A DNA stretch of 64,000 nt from Methanospirillum lacunae (GCF_003173355.1 NZ_QGMY01000007.1:186001-250000); one strand, 5' to 3'; positions 42,877-53,039 are shown, counted from the first letter of the stretch. A program made the numbers and translations. Notes: generated by a model from the letters alone, not told the origin.

Positions 42877-45687
42877 TTAGGATTTCTGAAGGATAACCTT
42901 AGGAATATAGGTAAATGTTCCTGAGTTTATCTGAACATATCCTATCCAGTCATGATATCCTGCTGAAGAAACCCTGATCTGATGAATACCTGCCGGGAGT
43001 CCAAGTGACTGAAGAGGGGTCACCCCTGCCTTCACCCGGTCAACATATACCTCTGCTCCCTGTGGTGCTGAACTGATCCAGATCATCCCGTTCGGACCAG
43101 TTACCCTTCCGGATGTCGTGACAATATATGAAGGAATTCTCTTAATGTCCTGGCCTTGGACATTTCTTACCTCTAGAGTCACGGTATATCGCCCGATACC
43201 ACCGTATACATGAACAGGGTTCTGCTCATGTGAGCCTGACCCGTCACCAAAGGTCCAGTTCCATCCAACCGGTGAGCCAGGCGAAGAATCTGTGAATTGT
43301 ACAGTCAGAGGGGGAGTTCCGGTCCTTGACGTTGCCGTAAAATTGGCTGTAATTGGCTGAGGAATCGGAGTTACAGTCGGCGTCACTGTCGGGGTTGGTG
43401 TAGGAGTAGGGGTCGGTATTCCCGGCATATGAAGTGGCAGATAATCAGTGTTGTTTGCATCAAAGACATAGGGCTCACCCACAAACCCATCTCCCCGATC
43501 AGGATGAGTCTCAGACCAGCCTGTTCCATTCAGCGTTGCATAGTAATTACCACCAATAAACGAGCCATTAACAATGTTTATCCCTGCGATCTTTGTTGTA
43601 TTCCAGATATTGGGATATCGTTCTCCTGTTTCATTTCGAATTGATCTTGGAAGAACGCTACCCCACTGGGATCTTTTAAGTTGCAGACCCTGATAACCGG
43701 TGTCACTTGAGATGAGATTCACCGGATTTGCACTTTTGATATAATTATTTGCAAACAGATTATTCTTTGAGACTCCACCACTGCTATTCTGTGATTTCAC
43801 CAGGCAAACACCTTCAGAATACTGATACGAGTTATTGATGACATTACCTGAGAGAACATTGTTTTGAGCACCGTTCAGGTTAAATCCAACACCAGTCCCT
43901 GTGATCAGGTTATTGCGGATCTGAAATCCCACCGCTTCAGAGAAGAGCATCCCATAGGTCGTGTCAGATACGGTATTGTTGGATATCATGACTGTTGCTC
44001 CATCAGCATCCATTATGGCAAATCCATGACTTTTTCCAGACAAAACTCCGGTAATTGTGTTGTTTGATATCTGCACACGGTCAGGACTCGCACCGTGAAC
44101 AACAACACCGGTGTCTGCAAATCCTGATATCGAATTATTTATTACCGTCGTTTTGCTGTTGCCACCAACACCCATCCCAACCCACCCACCAGAGATTAAG
44201 TTACTGCCAACATCTACGGAGTCTGAACTGACAAGCATCATTCCGGTGTTCGAATCAACAATCCTGTTGGATGTGACTGAAATATTCTCTCCCTGGTATA
44301 CTCCGATTCCAAGACCTGATCCCGAAATGGTGGTGTTATTGATACTCATATTTCTACAAGACATCAGTATCACCATTGCAGGAGATGAAGTGTTGATCAT
44401 GGCTCCATCTTCCTTCTCATAGTACAGGACAGGGTGGCCGTCTGCAGTGTTAGAGGAGTCAAATACCATGCTTGGTTGCATGTAAGGCCCGGGAGCATAG
44501 AAGAACCCGTATGGACTGACACCACTGAGAGAATTATTCCTGATTGTTGAGTTGGTAACCTGAGTGACAGCCATACCTGCCCATCCTGCTTTTCCGTTTA
44601 CCACTCCTCCCCTGACTGTGTTATTTTTTATCGTGAACCCCTGAAGAGCGTTCAGTTCAATTCCATCTCCATTAACAGTAAAATTATCTACGAGGTTGTT
44701 GGTGACAGATCCGCCAGAAATACTCTTGACAGCTAGTGCTCCATCACTGCCATGGATCCCGGTGATGTGGTTTCCGCTCACATTGAAGTTCTTGAGGATA
44801 TGCTGATCTCCATGGTTCTCAAATCCTCCAGCATGAATACCCCAGGAGTTGGAGTTCACAATCGTGTTGTTCCGAATCTCTATCTCGTTCATAGGAAGAT
44901 TGTCAACACGGTCATCCACCGGGTTTACAGGGCCGACAGATATACCTCCACCTTCAATTTGGTTATTCTCAACATAGAGATTGTTCTGCTCATAACCGTA
45001 ATTATTCGGGGTGAGATTTATTCCGGTTCGTAAATAGCCGGTGTTGTTTGCAAGTGCTATTCTGCACCCTCTTACAAGTACAAGACTGGTGTTGGTAAGC
45101 GCGATACCTGTAACTCCAGATGATGCAATGGAGCAGTTTAACAAAACTGTCCCCACAGCAGCATTACCGGTGATCACCGGAGAAGTTTGATTATCAGGAT
45201 CATGAGCAGTGATATTCAGATTCCCCAATGCCGTGAAGTTACCATCTATGTATATAGCGGATTTTTTTGCCGAAACCAGTGAAAGATCTGCAACATCCAC
45301 CAGGTCACTGGTGCTCACAATGGCGTAGTCCTGCTCTGGATCGCCAACAAGAACAGTTCCATTCACCCCCTGGATTGATACTGCCTTATTTATAGTCAGA
45401 GATTCGGGGTAAATTCCCCCTTCAACCTTGATGATATCAAAATCTTTGGATGCATTGATGGCATCCTGGATATGAGAATAATTACATCCAGAGGAACATA
45501 CCGAGATAGTCGAGATATTTTGAGATTTAAGTGTTTGATCCGGGCTTGTCGGGAATGGTGCACCAGGAAACAAGGCCTTCCAATTTAGATCTGGATTGCC
45601 ACCGTCCGCAACAGCCAGTACACCGGACGATACGACGAGCATGATACAAACGAGCCCCCATACTCCGAAAGTAAGAACATTCCCCAT
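42877..45687 (-). CDS. Large secreted beta-helix protein with PKD and PEGA domains
   Basis: 936 aa. A signal peptide (about 1-28), then a NosD-like right-handed parallel beta-helix (about 70-690; DIIKVEGGIYPESLTINK start and many repeats of N-N-x-I-x-G-x), a Pro/Thr stalk (about 775-795), a PKD domain (about 798-875; PLTVQFTDSSPGSPVGWNWTFGDG) and a PEGA domain (about 883-935; WISSAPQGAEVYVDRVKAG). Dozens of N-x-S/T sites suggest heavy glycosylation. It is a cell-surface or sheath protein that may bind polysaccharide. GGTAGGG and a TATA box (AATATTATATATTC, about 45720) precede it. Confidence 0.9.
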   Translation of the reverse strand: MGNVLTFGVWGLVCIMLVVSSGVLAVADGGNPDLNWKALFPGAPFPTSPDQTLKSQNISTISVCSSGCNYSHIQDAINASKDFDIIKVEGGIYPESLTINKAVSIQGVNGTVLVGDPEQDYAIVSTSDLVDVADLSLVSAKKSAIYIDGNFTALGNLNITAHDPDNQTSPVITGNAAVGTVLLNCSIASSGVTGIALTNTSLVLVRGCRIALANNTGYLRTGINLTPNNYGYEQNNLYVENNQIEGGGISVGPVNPVDDRVDNLPMNEIEIRNNTIVNSNSWGIHAGGFENHGDQHILKNFNVSGNHITGIHGSDGALAVKSISGGSVTNNLVDNFTVNGDGIELNALQGFTIKNNTVRGGVVNGKAGWAGMAVTQVTNSTIRNNSLSGVSPYGFFYAPGPYMQPSMVFDSSNTADGHPVLYYEKEDGAMINTSSPAMVILMSCRNMSINNTTISGSGLGIGVYQGENISVTSNRIVDSNTGMMLVSSDSVDVGSNLISGGWVGMGVGGNSKTTVINNSISGFADTGVVVHGASPDRVQISNNTITGVLSGKSHGFAIMDADGATVMISNNTVSDTTYGMLFSEAVGFQIRNNLITGTGVGFNLNGAQNNVLSGNVINNSYQYSEGVCLVKSQNSSGGVSKNNLFANNYIKSANPVNLISSDTGYQGLQLKRSQWGSVLPRSIRNETGERYPNIWNTTKIAGINIVNGSFIGGNYYATLNGTGWSETHPDRGDGFVGEPYVFDANNTDYLPLHMPGIPTPTPTPTPTVTPTVTPIPQPITANFTATSRTGTPPLTVQFTDSSPGSPVGWNWTFGDGSGSHEQNPVHVYGGIGRYTVTLEVRNVQGQDIKRIPSYIVTTSGRVTGPNGMIWISSAPQGAEVYVDRVKAGVTPLQSLGLPAGIHQIRVSSAGYHDWIGYVQINSGTFTYIPKVILQKS

Positions 45688-45834
45688 TGATACATCCCTA
45701 CCACAACATTGGGTTTAGAATATATAATATTAAGGATATTAATCAGGGCTCCGAATCTGGGGACTTATGAATTTCTTTTTTAGAGGTGGTTATTTACCTG
45801 TCTCCCAAATAGTATACATCAAGGAGCAGATCAC

Positions 45835-46407
45835 ATGGACCTGAAAGGAAGCCTGACTGAGAAGAATTTATTAGCTGCCTTTGCCGGAGAATCCCAGGCA
45901 CGATCACGATACACCTTCTTTGCAAGTGTGGCAAAGAAGGAAGGATATGAGCAGATTTCGGCATTCTTTATGGAGACTGCAGAAAATGAGAAGGAACATG
46001 CAAAACTATTCTTCAAAGCACTGCCAGGTGGAGAAGCTGAGATAACGGCATCATACCCATCCGGAAAGATAGGGACTACAGCCGAAAACCTGAAAGCTGC
46101 GGCAGACGGTGAAAAAATGGAGTGGGGCACCCTTTATCCCGGGGCCGCTGATACTGCAGATAAAGAGGGGTTTCCACAAATTGCCGAGATATTCAGACAG
46201 ATAGCAAAGGTTGAAGCCGAACATGAAAAGCGATACCGCAAACTTCTCGAAGATGTAGAAAAATCCACCGTTTTCAGCAGAGAGTCAGAAGTCAAATGGA
46301 AATGCCGGAACTGCGGATATGTGCACAGCAATAAAAATGCACCACAGATATGCCCGGTTTGTTCACATCCGATTAGTTACTTTGAACTCTGGTGCGAGAA
46401 CTACTGA
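45835..46407 (+). CDS. rbr: Rubrerythrin
   Basis: 190 aa. A ferritin-like diiron domain (about 1-140: AFAGESQARSRYTFFA, ETAENEKEHAKLFF, EIFRQIAKVEAEHEKRY) carries the E..E..H iron ligands, and a C-terminal rubredoxin domain (WKCRNCGYVHSNKNAPQICPVCSHP) has four Cys. It reduces hydrogen peroxide to water with electrons from rubredoxin or other carriers. AAGGAG lies 8 nt before the ATG. It faces the surface-protein gene and is convergent with the kinase (11 nt). Confidence 0.96.
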   Translation: MDLKGSLTEKNLLAAFAGESQARSRYTFFASVAKKEGYEQISAFFMETAENEKEHAKLFFKALPGGEAEITASYPSGKIGTTAENLKAAADGEKMEWGTLYPGAADTADKEGFPQIAEIFRQIAKVEAEHEKRYRKLLEDVEKSTVFSRESEVKWKCRNCGYVHSNKNAPQICPVCSHPISYFELWCENY

Positions 46408-46418
46408 TCAAATTCGTT

Positions 46419-48128
46419 TTATTTTTCAAGAGATGGCCTGAACGCCTGGGCAGGAACGATCATCTCAAACAGAACTCCTGATCCAGGGATTCCATCTTCC
46501 CGTATTGTAATCCATGTAATCGAGAGAATCTCCTGGATCAAAAACATACCAAAGCCGGTGTTTCTGCCGAATCCTTTCTTGAATATCCTGTCTTTCTCAT
46601 CAGAAGATATACCTGCCCCGTCATCCTGGTAAATCAGGTGCATGGTCTCATCTTTACATTCTTCAGAGAGAGTGATGGTTGTAACCTGACCGCCATGCCT
46701 AACAGAATTATCAATCAGATTGTAAAATACACGTTCGAGGAGGGGATCAGCCAAAATATCATACCTAATATCAGATACTGAAAACTTTATCCCCTGATCT
46801 GCAAAAGAACCCGCCACCTTCAAAAAGGCTGCACCCGGATTCTGCCAGGAGGGCTGATGTATGCCGATATCCTCGTATTCTCCCGATGATTCAGCATGCT
46901 GTTGCATTAACCGTAGTGTCCGATTCATCCGGTCATAATATTCGAGAGCTTCCTGTTCTGTTGGATTCTGCTTTAAAAGATAGAGGTACAATTTTAGGGC
47001 AGATATCTGATTTAATATATCATGCCTTGAGATCCCTGACAGAAGATGAAGTTTCTGATTCATTCCTACAAGTATCTCTTCATTGTGCTTTTTTTCGGTG
47101 ATATCATGAAAATTCAGAGCACGACCTCTGACTAGACCATGTACTCTGTACGGTGCTATAGAAAGATCATAAATCCTTCCTGAACGAGAGGTGAGTTCAG
47201 TTGTGAATACCTGATTTTCTTCAGGAAGCGCAAAGAAGAGTGATTCATCCAGAGAATCAGGTTTTGCCATATGGTATTGTATCAGACGGGAGATCATAAG
47301 TTCATCTTCTTTTGTCTCATCCGGGGACCTGATATCCAGTATCTCCCTTGCTGTCCGATTATACCCTTTCACTTTTCCTTCAGGATCGATAACCAGAATT
47401 CCATCAGCTGTTGAATCTATTGTTGCCTGGGTAAATGCATTAATATCGCTTAATTCCGCTGTACGCTCCTGGACCATACTTTCCAGATGTTCCTGATACC
47501 TAATCAGACTCTCTTCGTTTGCTCTCTTGTTGTCAATCTGAATAATCGTAAATCCAAGGAGAAAAAGTCCAAAAAAGATGACAATGCCTGTATCATCATG
47601 ACCAATGAGGTATCCCGGGTGATCCATTCCACCATCATGAGTAAAGAATGAGAGAGTTGTAACAGTGATTCCTGCGAATAATAAAGCCAAGATAAATATT
47701 TCAAAAACCGGAGGAATGAGGATTATTTTTCGTTTGCGAAGTTCATAAAAAAGACACCCGACAGTTGCAGCAAAAATGGCAATGACAAGGTCAGGAGTGT
47801 TACCCGTACCTCCACCAGAAAGGATTCTGTAAAGGACAAAAAAAATGGTGATAATGCCTGCTGATACAAAACCCCCAACATATCCGGCAAGGGGAATGAG
47901 GACTCCATTCAGCCCAATTACGGGGTGACTTGTTCCAGTCCAGGGAACAAGGATTCCCATCGCAGCAGCAAAACAGAATATCACCCCGACAAAGACAGAA
48001 AACCAGAACGTTTTATTTCGATAGATCCGGGAAGGGATAAAATTGTATAAGAGGATAAGCATTATGAGGATACTGATATTTTCAAACCAGTGACGTGCGG
48101 GGTCAGAAATGACAGGAACGATATCCAC
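46419..48128 (-). CDS. LytS-like membrane sensor histidine kinase
   Basis: 569 aa. Five to six TM segments (about 15-195) hold the 5TMR-LYT-like pattern (IPLAGYVGGFVSAGI, FVLYRILSGGGTGNTPDLVIA), followed by a coiled coil, a PAS domain (about 235-340), the H-box with H369 (SGISRHDILNQIS) and a HATPase (LIDNSVRHG, YQDDGAGIS, NTGFGMFLIQEIL). GTG start is well supported: GGAGG ends 4 nt before it (48131-48135). Family members in bacteria sense cell-wall or carbon stress. Confidence 0.92.
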   Translation of the reverse strand: MDIVPVISDPARHWFENISILIMLILLYNFIPSRIYRNKTFWFSVFVGVIFCFAAAMGILVPWTGTSHPVIGLNGVLIPLAGYVGGFVSAGIITIFFVLYRILSGGGTGNTPDLVIAIFAATVGCLFYELRKRKIILIPPVFEIFILALLFAGITVTTLSFFTHDGGMDHPGYLIGHDDTGIVIFFGLFLLGFTIIQIDNKRANEESLIRYQEHLESMVQERTAELSDINAFTQATIDSTADGILVIDPEGKVKGYNRTAREILDIRSPDETKEDELMISRLIQYHMAKPDSLDESLFFALPEENQVFTTELTSRSGRIYDLSIAPYRVHGLVRGRALNFHDITEKKHNEEILVGMNQKLHLLSGISRHDILNQISALKLYLYLLKQNPTEQEALEYYDRMNRTLRLMQQHAESSGEYEDIGIHQPSWQNPGAAFLKVAGSFADQGIKFSVSDIRYDILADPLLERVFYNLIDNSVRHGGQVTTITLSEECKDETMHLIYQDDGAGISSDEKDRIFKKGFGRNTGFGMFLIQEILSITWITIREDGIPGSGVLFEMIVPAQAFRPSLEK

Positions 48129-48135
48129 TTAACCT

Positions 48136-48475
48136 CCGTTCATAAGAACAGTAATTAATTCTTGATCAGGTAAGGATAATATTCTTCTTTTCAGGTTTCT
48201 CCAAGACATTCTCATCATAGGGGAAATATTTCCAACCTTCTCATATCAGATATAGTGCCATCCTCACCCATACTCAAAATGGTGACGTTGAACAGAGTTC
48301 TTTCCGGAATAGTGGATCTTTCATTGTATCCTTATCCCACCGAATTCATCAATCATAACATTTCCAATAGACAGATGAAGTGGATGATGTGTATCCATGA
48401 TTGCAATTCAAAACATAAAGCCACTTCCTGGTACAAAACTAAAATGATAAACAAAGAAGAGAACGAGATCACATT
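48136..48475. other. Intergenic region between kinase and PreA-like gene
   Basis: Divergent promoters of the kinase (left) and PreA-like gene (right). CTAAAATGATAAAC (about 48438-48451) could be the TATA region of the latter. A 78-codon plus-strand frame here is judged spurious. No RNA gene seen. Confidence 0.5.
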
Positions 48476-49675
48476 ATGCCTGATATTCTAAAGACAACTC
48501 TCGGATCGCTCGCACTTCCAAACCCATTTATTCTGGCTTCCGGACCACCTACTGCATCAGGAGAGATGATCAGAAGGGCTTTTCAGGCAGGGTGGGGAGG
48601 GGCAGTCATCAAAACAATCCATCCAGACGGGATGGAGATTCAGGATCTTTCTCCCAGGTTTGCTGCATGGACTGGAACAAAAGGGGAACTTTTCGGGTTT
48701 GAAAATGTTGAACTGCTCAGTAAAAAGACGGTTTCATATTGGGAAAATGAGATCAGAAGTCTCAAACAGGATTTTCCAGCGAATCTCCTTGTTGCAAGTA
48801 TCATGGGGGATACGGATTTTTCTACATGGCAGAATCTCGCAATAAGGGTTGGAGATGCTGGCTGTGATGCGATTGAACTGAACGTCTCATGTCCGCATGG
48901 AATGCCGGAGGCTGGACTCGGGGCAGCAATAGGACAAAACCCGGATTTAATCAGGAAACTGACAAAGATGGTTTCAGCAGTTGCCAGCGTGCCGGTATTT
49001 GTCAAACTTACCCCAAACATCACTGATATCGGCACATCAGCATTGTCTGCAGAAGAAGGTGGAGCAGACGGTGTGTCTGCAATTAATACGATTCAATGTA
49101 TATTGGGAATAGACATCGATTCCTTTGAACCATTGCCCTCAACAGGAGGAAAGGGAACTTCAGGAGGATACTCAGGCCCTGCAATAAAGCCAATCGGACT
49201 AAAGATGGTATCAGACATATCACAGGCAGTTTCACTTCCAATCATGGGAATCGGAGGAATCAGCAAATGGCAGGATGCTGTTGAATATATCCTCCTCGGT
49301 GCATCAGCGGTGCAGATCTGCACCGCAGTGATGTGGAACGGATATGAGATAATAAGGGCGATGAAAACAGGAATGGAAAATTACCTGATCCAAAATGGAT
49401 TTAATTCTCCAGATGAGATCAGAGGAACCATTCTTGGAAAAATGCAACCTCATCATACTATCAGCAGATCAATCAGGGTTGAACCTGCCATTTCAGAGAA
49501 CCAGGTCTGTTTACAGTGCGGAAAGTGTGTCACAGCCTGCAGGGATGGCGGATATGATGCACTCATACTAACACCAAAAGGGCCGGTTGTTGAGAGAACG
49601 CGATGTGACGGGTGTGGGCTCTGTCTTCTGGTATGTGGCTCAAAGGCACTCACGCCTATGATAAGGTCTGGATAA
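48476..49675 (+). CDS. preA: PreA-like dihydropyrimidine dehydrogenase / DHOD-fold Fe-S protein
   Basis: 399 aa. Residues about 1-310 form an FMN-binding dihydroorotate dehydrogenase barrel: NPFILASGPPTASGEMIRR, ELNVSCPHGMPEAGLGAAIGQ, VKLTPNITDI, MGIGGISKWQDAVEYILLGASAVQICTAV. A double ferredoxin follows (C-L-Q-C-G-K-C-V-T-A-C-R and C-D-G-C-G-L-C-L-L-V-C-G). PreA partners PreT to reduce uracil and thymine, but no PreT lies beside it, so the archaeal role and partner are unsure. The gene is monocistronic. Confidence 0.85.
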   Translation: MPDILKTTLGSLALPNPFILASGPPTASGEMIRRAFQAGWGGAVIKTIHPDGMEIQDLSPRFAAWTGTKGELFGFENVELLSKKTVSYWENEIRSLKQDFPANLLVASIMGDTDFSTWQNLAIRVGDAGCDAIELNVSCPHGMPEAGLGAAIGQNPDLIRKLTKMVSAVASVPVFVKLTPNITDIGTSALSAEEGGADGVSAINTIQCILGIDIDSFEPLPSTGGKGTSGGYSGPAIKPIGLKMVSDISQAVSLPIMGIGGISKWQDAVEYILLGASAVQICTAVMWNGYEIIRAMKTGMENYLIQNGFNSPDEIRGTILGKMQPHHTISRSIRVEPAISENQVCLQCGKCVTACRDGGYDALILTPKGPVVERTRCDGCGLCLLVCGSKALTPMIRSG

Positions 49676-49745
49676 AGATGCCCGGGGAAATACCGAAGAT
49701 ACTGGGCCAAGACTAATATTCAGCCTTCTGATCCTGTACCAGAAA

Positions 49746-50600
49746 TTATGATAACCTGCTTGCAAATCCCAGAAGCCGGGATTTGAGCTGTACCGGATCC
49801 TGATCGTGAAGATCTCCGGCATCCATTAGGACCTTCACGAGTTCACTATTTCTCCCGGATTTCTCCTGCCTGACAACCTCGTGAATTAACCGCATATTCA
49901 AATTCCACCGGTGTACCGGACCATATGATCCAAGGTGAGCAGAATCTATCAGAGTTTCATCCCTCACTGCACGGATATACGCAATGTTCTCCTTTATCAG
50001 ATCTCTCGTTACAAGACCTGAATGGGCGGAGATGAGAATCCTGGCCGGATGGTCAAGAAGGGATGTGAGTGTGTCAATATATTGATCAAGGTCATATGCA
50101 TCCAGATATGGGATTGGATCTTCCACAAGGTCTCCTAAATAGAGAACTTCGTCTGTCATATCATAACAGACTGTTGAGTCCACTGTATGGCCGGGAGCAT
50201 AAGTGAATCTTATTCCCTCATCTTCAAGTGTAAGTTCATCAGAAAATGTAAGGTTTGGAGGGATGAGTTCAACGTCTCCACGCTTTTGTGCCGCATTCTG
50301 TATAAGATCAAAAGCACCCCTCTCGTTCATTCGCTGGCGGCACATTTCATGACCGATTATGATATGATCACGAAATACACAATTTCCCCAGATATGATCC
50401 CAGTCCGAGTGTGAGTTAAAGATCAGCAACCTGTGGTTTTCCGGTTTGATCTTTAGATAGGAATTGATCTCCTCAATGGAAACCGGTCCGAGGTGAGTAT
50501 CACAGAGCAGATCAAACATTTTACCTGAGATCAGATACAAGGAGATTTCATCATCAAAAGTCAGAAGATGTCCTCTGTCTGCAATCCGCTCAACTCTCAT
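49746..50600 (-). CDS. Metallo-beta-lactamase fold hydrolase
   Basis: A 284-aa two-metal hydrolase fold. The metal loop reads NSHSDWDHIWGN, which is the HxHxDH motif with a Ser in the first position (SHSDWDH), so the first His is missing. Further ligands are H in APGHTVDS, D in YLGDLV and H in SAHSGLV. The C-terminal 90 residues are helical and extra. The substrate is not predictable; the missing first His may lower or alter activity. Confidence 0.85.
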   Translation of the reverse strand: MRVERIADRGHLLTFDDEISLYLISGKMFDLLCDTHLGPVSIEEINSYLKIKPENHRLLIFNSHSDWDHIWGNCVFRDHIIIGHEMCRQRMNERGAFDLIQNAAQKRGDVELIPPNLTFSDELTLEDEGIRFTYAPGHTVDSTVCYDMTDEVLYLGDLVEDPIPYLDAYDLDQYIDTLTSLLDHPARILISAHSGLVTRDLIKENIAYIRAVRDETLIDSAHLGSYGPVHRWNLNMRLIHEVVRQEKSGRNSELVKVLMDAGDLHDQDPVQLKSRLLGFASRLS

Positions 50601-50708
50601 ATATTATATTAGACTAAACCGGGTAAAAACCTGAATTATGACAGTTCCCTTATGGTCGGATATGAGACACGGAAAAAAGAGTTATCTTCTATCGGGTTTT
50701 TCTGAACC

Positions 50709-51428
50709 TTACTTCACGCTGAGCGTGGAAAGTATTGCATCCCTGACAGGTGCCTCAGCCTCTGCCCGTTCATAATTTGCATAAACAAAGTTGATATTAT
50801 AGACCAAACCAGGTCTGCAGAACAGGTATGTAACCGCGGCTCCATTCTCTGAATTTACGGCTGTGACCTTGATCACACCAGTACCGTCATCAAATTTTGC
50901 CCCTTCGACATCAAACCGGACAAATGTCATGGCCGAAACATTCACCGAGCCATTGACCGCAACCTCATGGGAGATGGTCATCTTCTCGTTGTATAATCCA
51001 TCGAGTGTGGCGTCTGTGTTCTGCCAGGTTACCTGGATTGAATCTTTACTGTCTGTGGCTGTTAAAATAGTCAGAATATTGATCCCTCCCTGTCCAGCAA
51101 CAGCCCGCATCTTTTCGAGGGATAAATTGCTGATCTGCTTGAACCGTTCAGGGTAGGAAAATATTACCCCCCCTTCATTATAGGTAATATTCCCAGTTAC
51201 ATGAGTCTGATCACCCGCCAATCCGGATTGGGGCGGGAGAATCGAACCACTATTGGTATTATTTTCAGAAGAATGAGATATAGTAACCCCAGGAACGGCT
51301 GTCTGTCCTGTTTGTATTGCCGCAGGAGCAGACGCTTGCTTCTCCTGGCTGTGGGATGTACATCCGGCAATGATTACTCCAAAAGCCAGGAGAATGAGAA
51401 GTATTCCGAAGATTCGTTCCTGCTTCAT
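50709..51428 (-). CDS. Lipoprotein with PsbP-like domain
   Basis: About 239 aa. The signal peptide ends in a lipobox (GVIIAGC), so the protein is tethered to the membrane by a lipid on Cys. A Ser/Gln/Thr linker follows, then a beta-rich domain of about 140 residues (GVIFSYPERFKQI, IQVTWQNTDATLDGLYNEK, TYLFCRPGLVYNINFVY) that resembles PsbP-like proteins. ATG 51428 was chosen; ATG 51443 is in frame. Function unknown. Confidence 0.75.
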   Translation of the reverse strand: MKQERIFGILLILLAFGVIIAGCTSHSQEKQASAPAAIQTGQTAVPGVTISHSSENNTNSGSILPPQSGLAGDQTHVTGNITYNEGGVIFSYPERFKQISNLSLEKMRAVAGQGGINILTILTATDSKDSIQVTWQNTDATLDGLYNEKMTISHEVAVNGSVNVSAMTFVRFDVEGAKFDDGTGVIKVTAVNSENGAAVTYLFCRPGLVYNINFVYANYERAEAEAPVRDAILSTLSVK

Positions 51429-51542
51429 AAGCTCTTCATACATGTACTGGAAGGTAGAAATATCTCTTTTCCGGTTCAGGAACCAATTGAGAAAATCTAC
51501 ATTGATTCATTTTTTTGTCCAACCTATTTGGATGGATGAAAG

Positions 51543-51878
51543 GTGAAAACTCATCATCCATCAAGCCAATCAGAGTACATGGATATGGTCAGGCAGGTCC
51601 TTGAGACGATATCTGAAACAGATGATGCAGTCACAATCAGACATATATCTCATAAGACCGGGCTTGCTCCCACAACTCTCATTGGAGTCATGATGGGAAT
51701 GATAAACCAGGGGTACATTGGTGAGGTTTTGCCTGATGGGGATAATCAACAGCCCTCACGATGTACCTGTGGTTATTGCACCCGTGATCATGGAAAGAAC
51801 AGTTCACTTGACAGGAGATTATACCAAATCTCACCCAGAGGGAGAATATACCTCAGGAACTGGGAGGGAAAGGCCTGA
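51543..51878 (+). CDS. Winged-helix DNA-binding protein with Cys cluster
   Basis: 111 aa. A helix-turn-helix is readable (TIRHISHKTGLAPTTLIGVMMGMINQGYI), and a C-terminal C-T-C-G-Y-C with a nearby His could bind zinc or an Fe-S cluster. The GTG start has GGATGG about 10 nt upstream; ATG 51579 (MDMVRQ) is an alternative. The layout resembles FeoC or IscR-like small regulators but no family was fixed. It precedes the ABC exporter operon and could control it. Confidence 0.65.
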   Translation: MKTHHPSSQSEYMDMVRQVLETISETDDAVTIRHISHKTGLAPTTLIGVMMGMINQGYIGEVLPDGDNQQPSRCTCGYCTRDHGKNSSLDRRLYQISPRGRIYLRNWEGKA

Positions 51879-52073
51879 TAAAAAAACACCTCACCTTGTC
51901 CGGACTCTCCATTTTTTCAAAAATCAGGGTCATATTCTGGCCACCATTGATGGAGTGCGTACACTCAAGGCCTCATTTTCGGCATCTGTCTAGAGGGATT
52001 GATGGCGCCATTACACAGGTATAAAGAGAAACAGGGCTGATCCTCGTATCAGATAAACGGAGACCACATATAT

Positions 52074-53039
52074 ATGCGCATGGGACAGGTAATAGAGATC
52101 GAAGGACTATCAAGGAACTTTGGTGATCTCTGTGCTGTCGATGATCTAAATCTCTCTATTGGAACTGAAATATTTGGTCTGCTCGGGCCGAATGGATCAG
52201 GAAAGACAACAACGGTTCTGATGCTGACAACCCTGTTGAAACCGACATCGGGAGCCGCATTTATTCATGGTCACTCTTGTTTATCAGAACCAATGAAAGT
52301 CAGGGAGCATATCTCATATGTTCCCCAGGAGATGGCAGTTGATATCAAACTCACAGGCAGAGAGAACGTCTGGTTTTTCGCTAAGATGTATGGAGTTCCA
52401 CGACCTCATGACCGGGTTGATGAAGTACTGGGGATCCTGAATCTGACTGACCGGGCAGATGATCTGGTTAAAACGTACTCTGGAGGAATGAGACGGAGGC
52501 TGGAACTCGCCCAAGCTCTTGTGCATGAACCCGATGTACTTTTCCTGGATGAGCCAACCATCGGACTCGATGTCTCTGCACGTCGGAGTATCTGGGAGCA
52601 TATCACCCGGCTTCGCAGGGATGGTATGACAGTCTTTGTAACCACCCATTACATGGATGAGGCTGATCACGCCTGCGACAGGGTCGGGATCATCGATCAT
52701 GGCAGACTTGTTGCGGTAGACACGCCTACAGCACTCAAACACCAGTCAGCTCCCGATGTTATCTCGGTCAGAATTTCAGGAGCATATCACCCGATAACTG
52801 GTGATTATTTCACTCCTATTGGAAGGGACGGGGAGGTATGGAGCTTTGCTACAGCAGATGGTGTAGCAGCTCTCCCCCAGATCAGGGAACTGCTTGAAAA
52901 GGCAGGAAACACCATAAGAGGCGTTTCACTCCGTTCAGCAACCCTCGATGATGTATTTCTCCAGCGAATCACTACACAGAAAGAGCCAGAAGGGTTTGAT
53001 GAGCGTAAGTTCAGGACCATGCTCAGGAGACGCCGATGA
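52074..53039 (+). CDS. ABC-2 exporter ATP-binding protein
   Basis: 321 aa: Walker A LLGPNGSGKTT, Q-loop VPQEMAVD, signature YSGGMRRRLE, Walker B VLFLDEPTIGLD, H-loop TTHYMDEAD. It is close to the ATP-binding protein at 38911, a paralogue. GGAG lies 11 nt before the ATG. It overlaps the permease by 4 nt. Confidence 0.92.
   Translation: MRMGQVIEIEGLSRNFGDLCAVDDLNLSIGTEIFGLLGPNGSGKTTTVLMLTTLLKPTSGAAFIHGHSCLSEPMKVREHISYVPQEMAVDIKLTGRENVWFFAKMYGVPRPHDRVDEVLGILNLTDRADDLVKTYSGGMRRRLELAQALVHEPDVLFLDEPTIGLDVSARRSIWEHITRLRRDGMTVFVTTHYMDEADHACDRVGIIDHGRLVAVDTPTALKHQSAPDVISVRISGAYHPITGDYFTPIGRDGEVWSFATADGVAALPQIRELLEKAGNTIRGVSLRSATLDDVFLQRITTQKEPEGFDERKFRTMLRRRR

Noticed and set aside
43864-45033. Plus-strand frames across the beta-helix gene
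   Set aside because: They are shadows of the large minus-strand gene, whose signal peptide, beta-helix, PKD and PEGA domains are clear.
48255-48491. 78-codon plus-strand frame before the PreA-like gene
   Set aside because: Composition looks non-coding (many Lys, Asn, His and no repeating hydrophobic pattern), no ribosome site, and it overlaps the promoter and start of the PreA-like gene.
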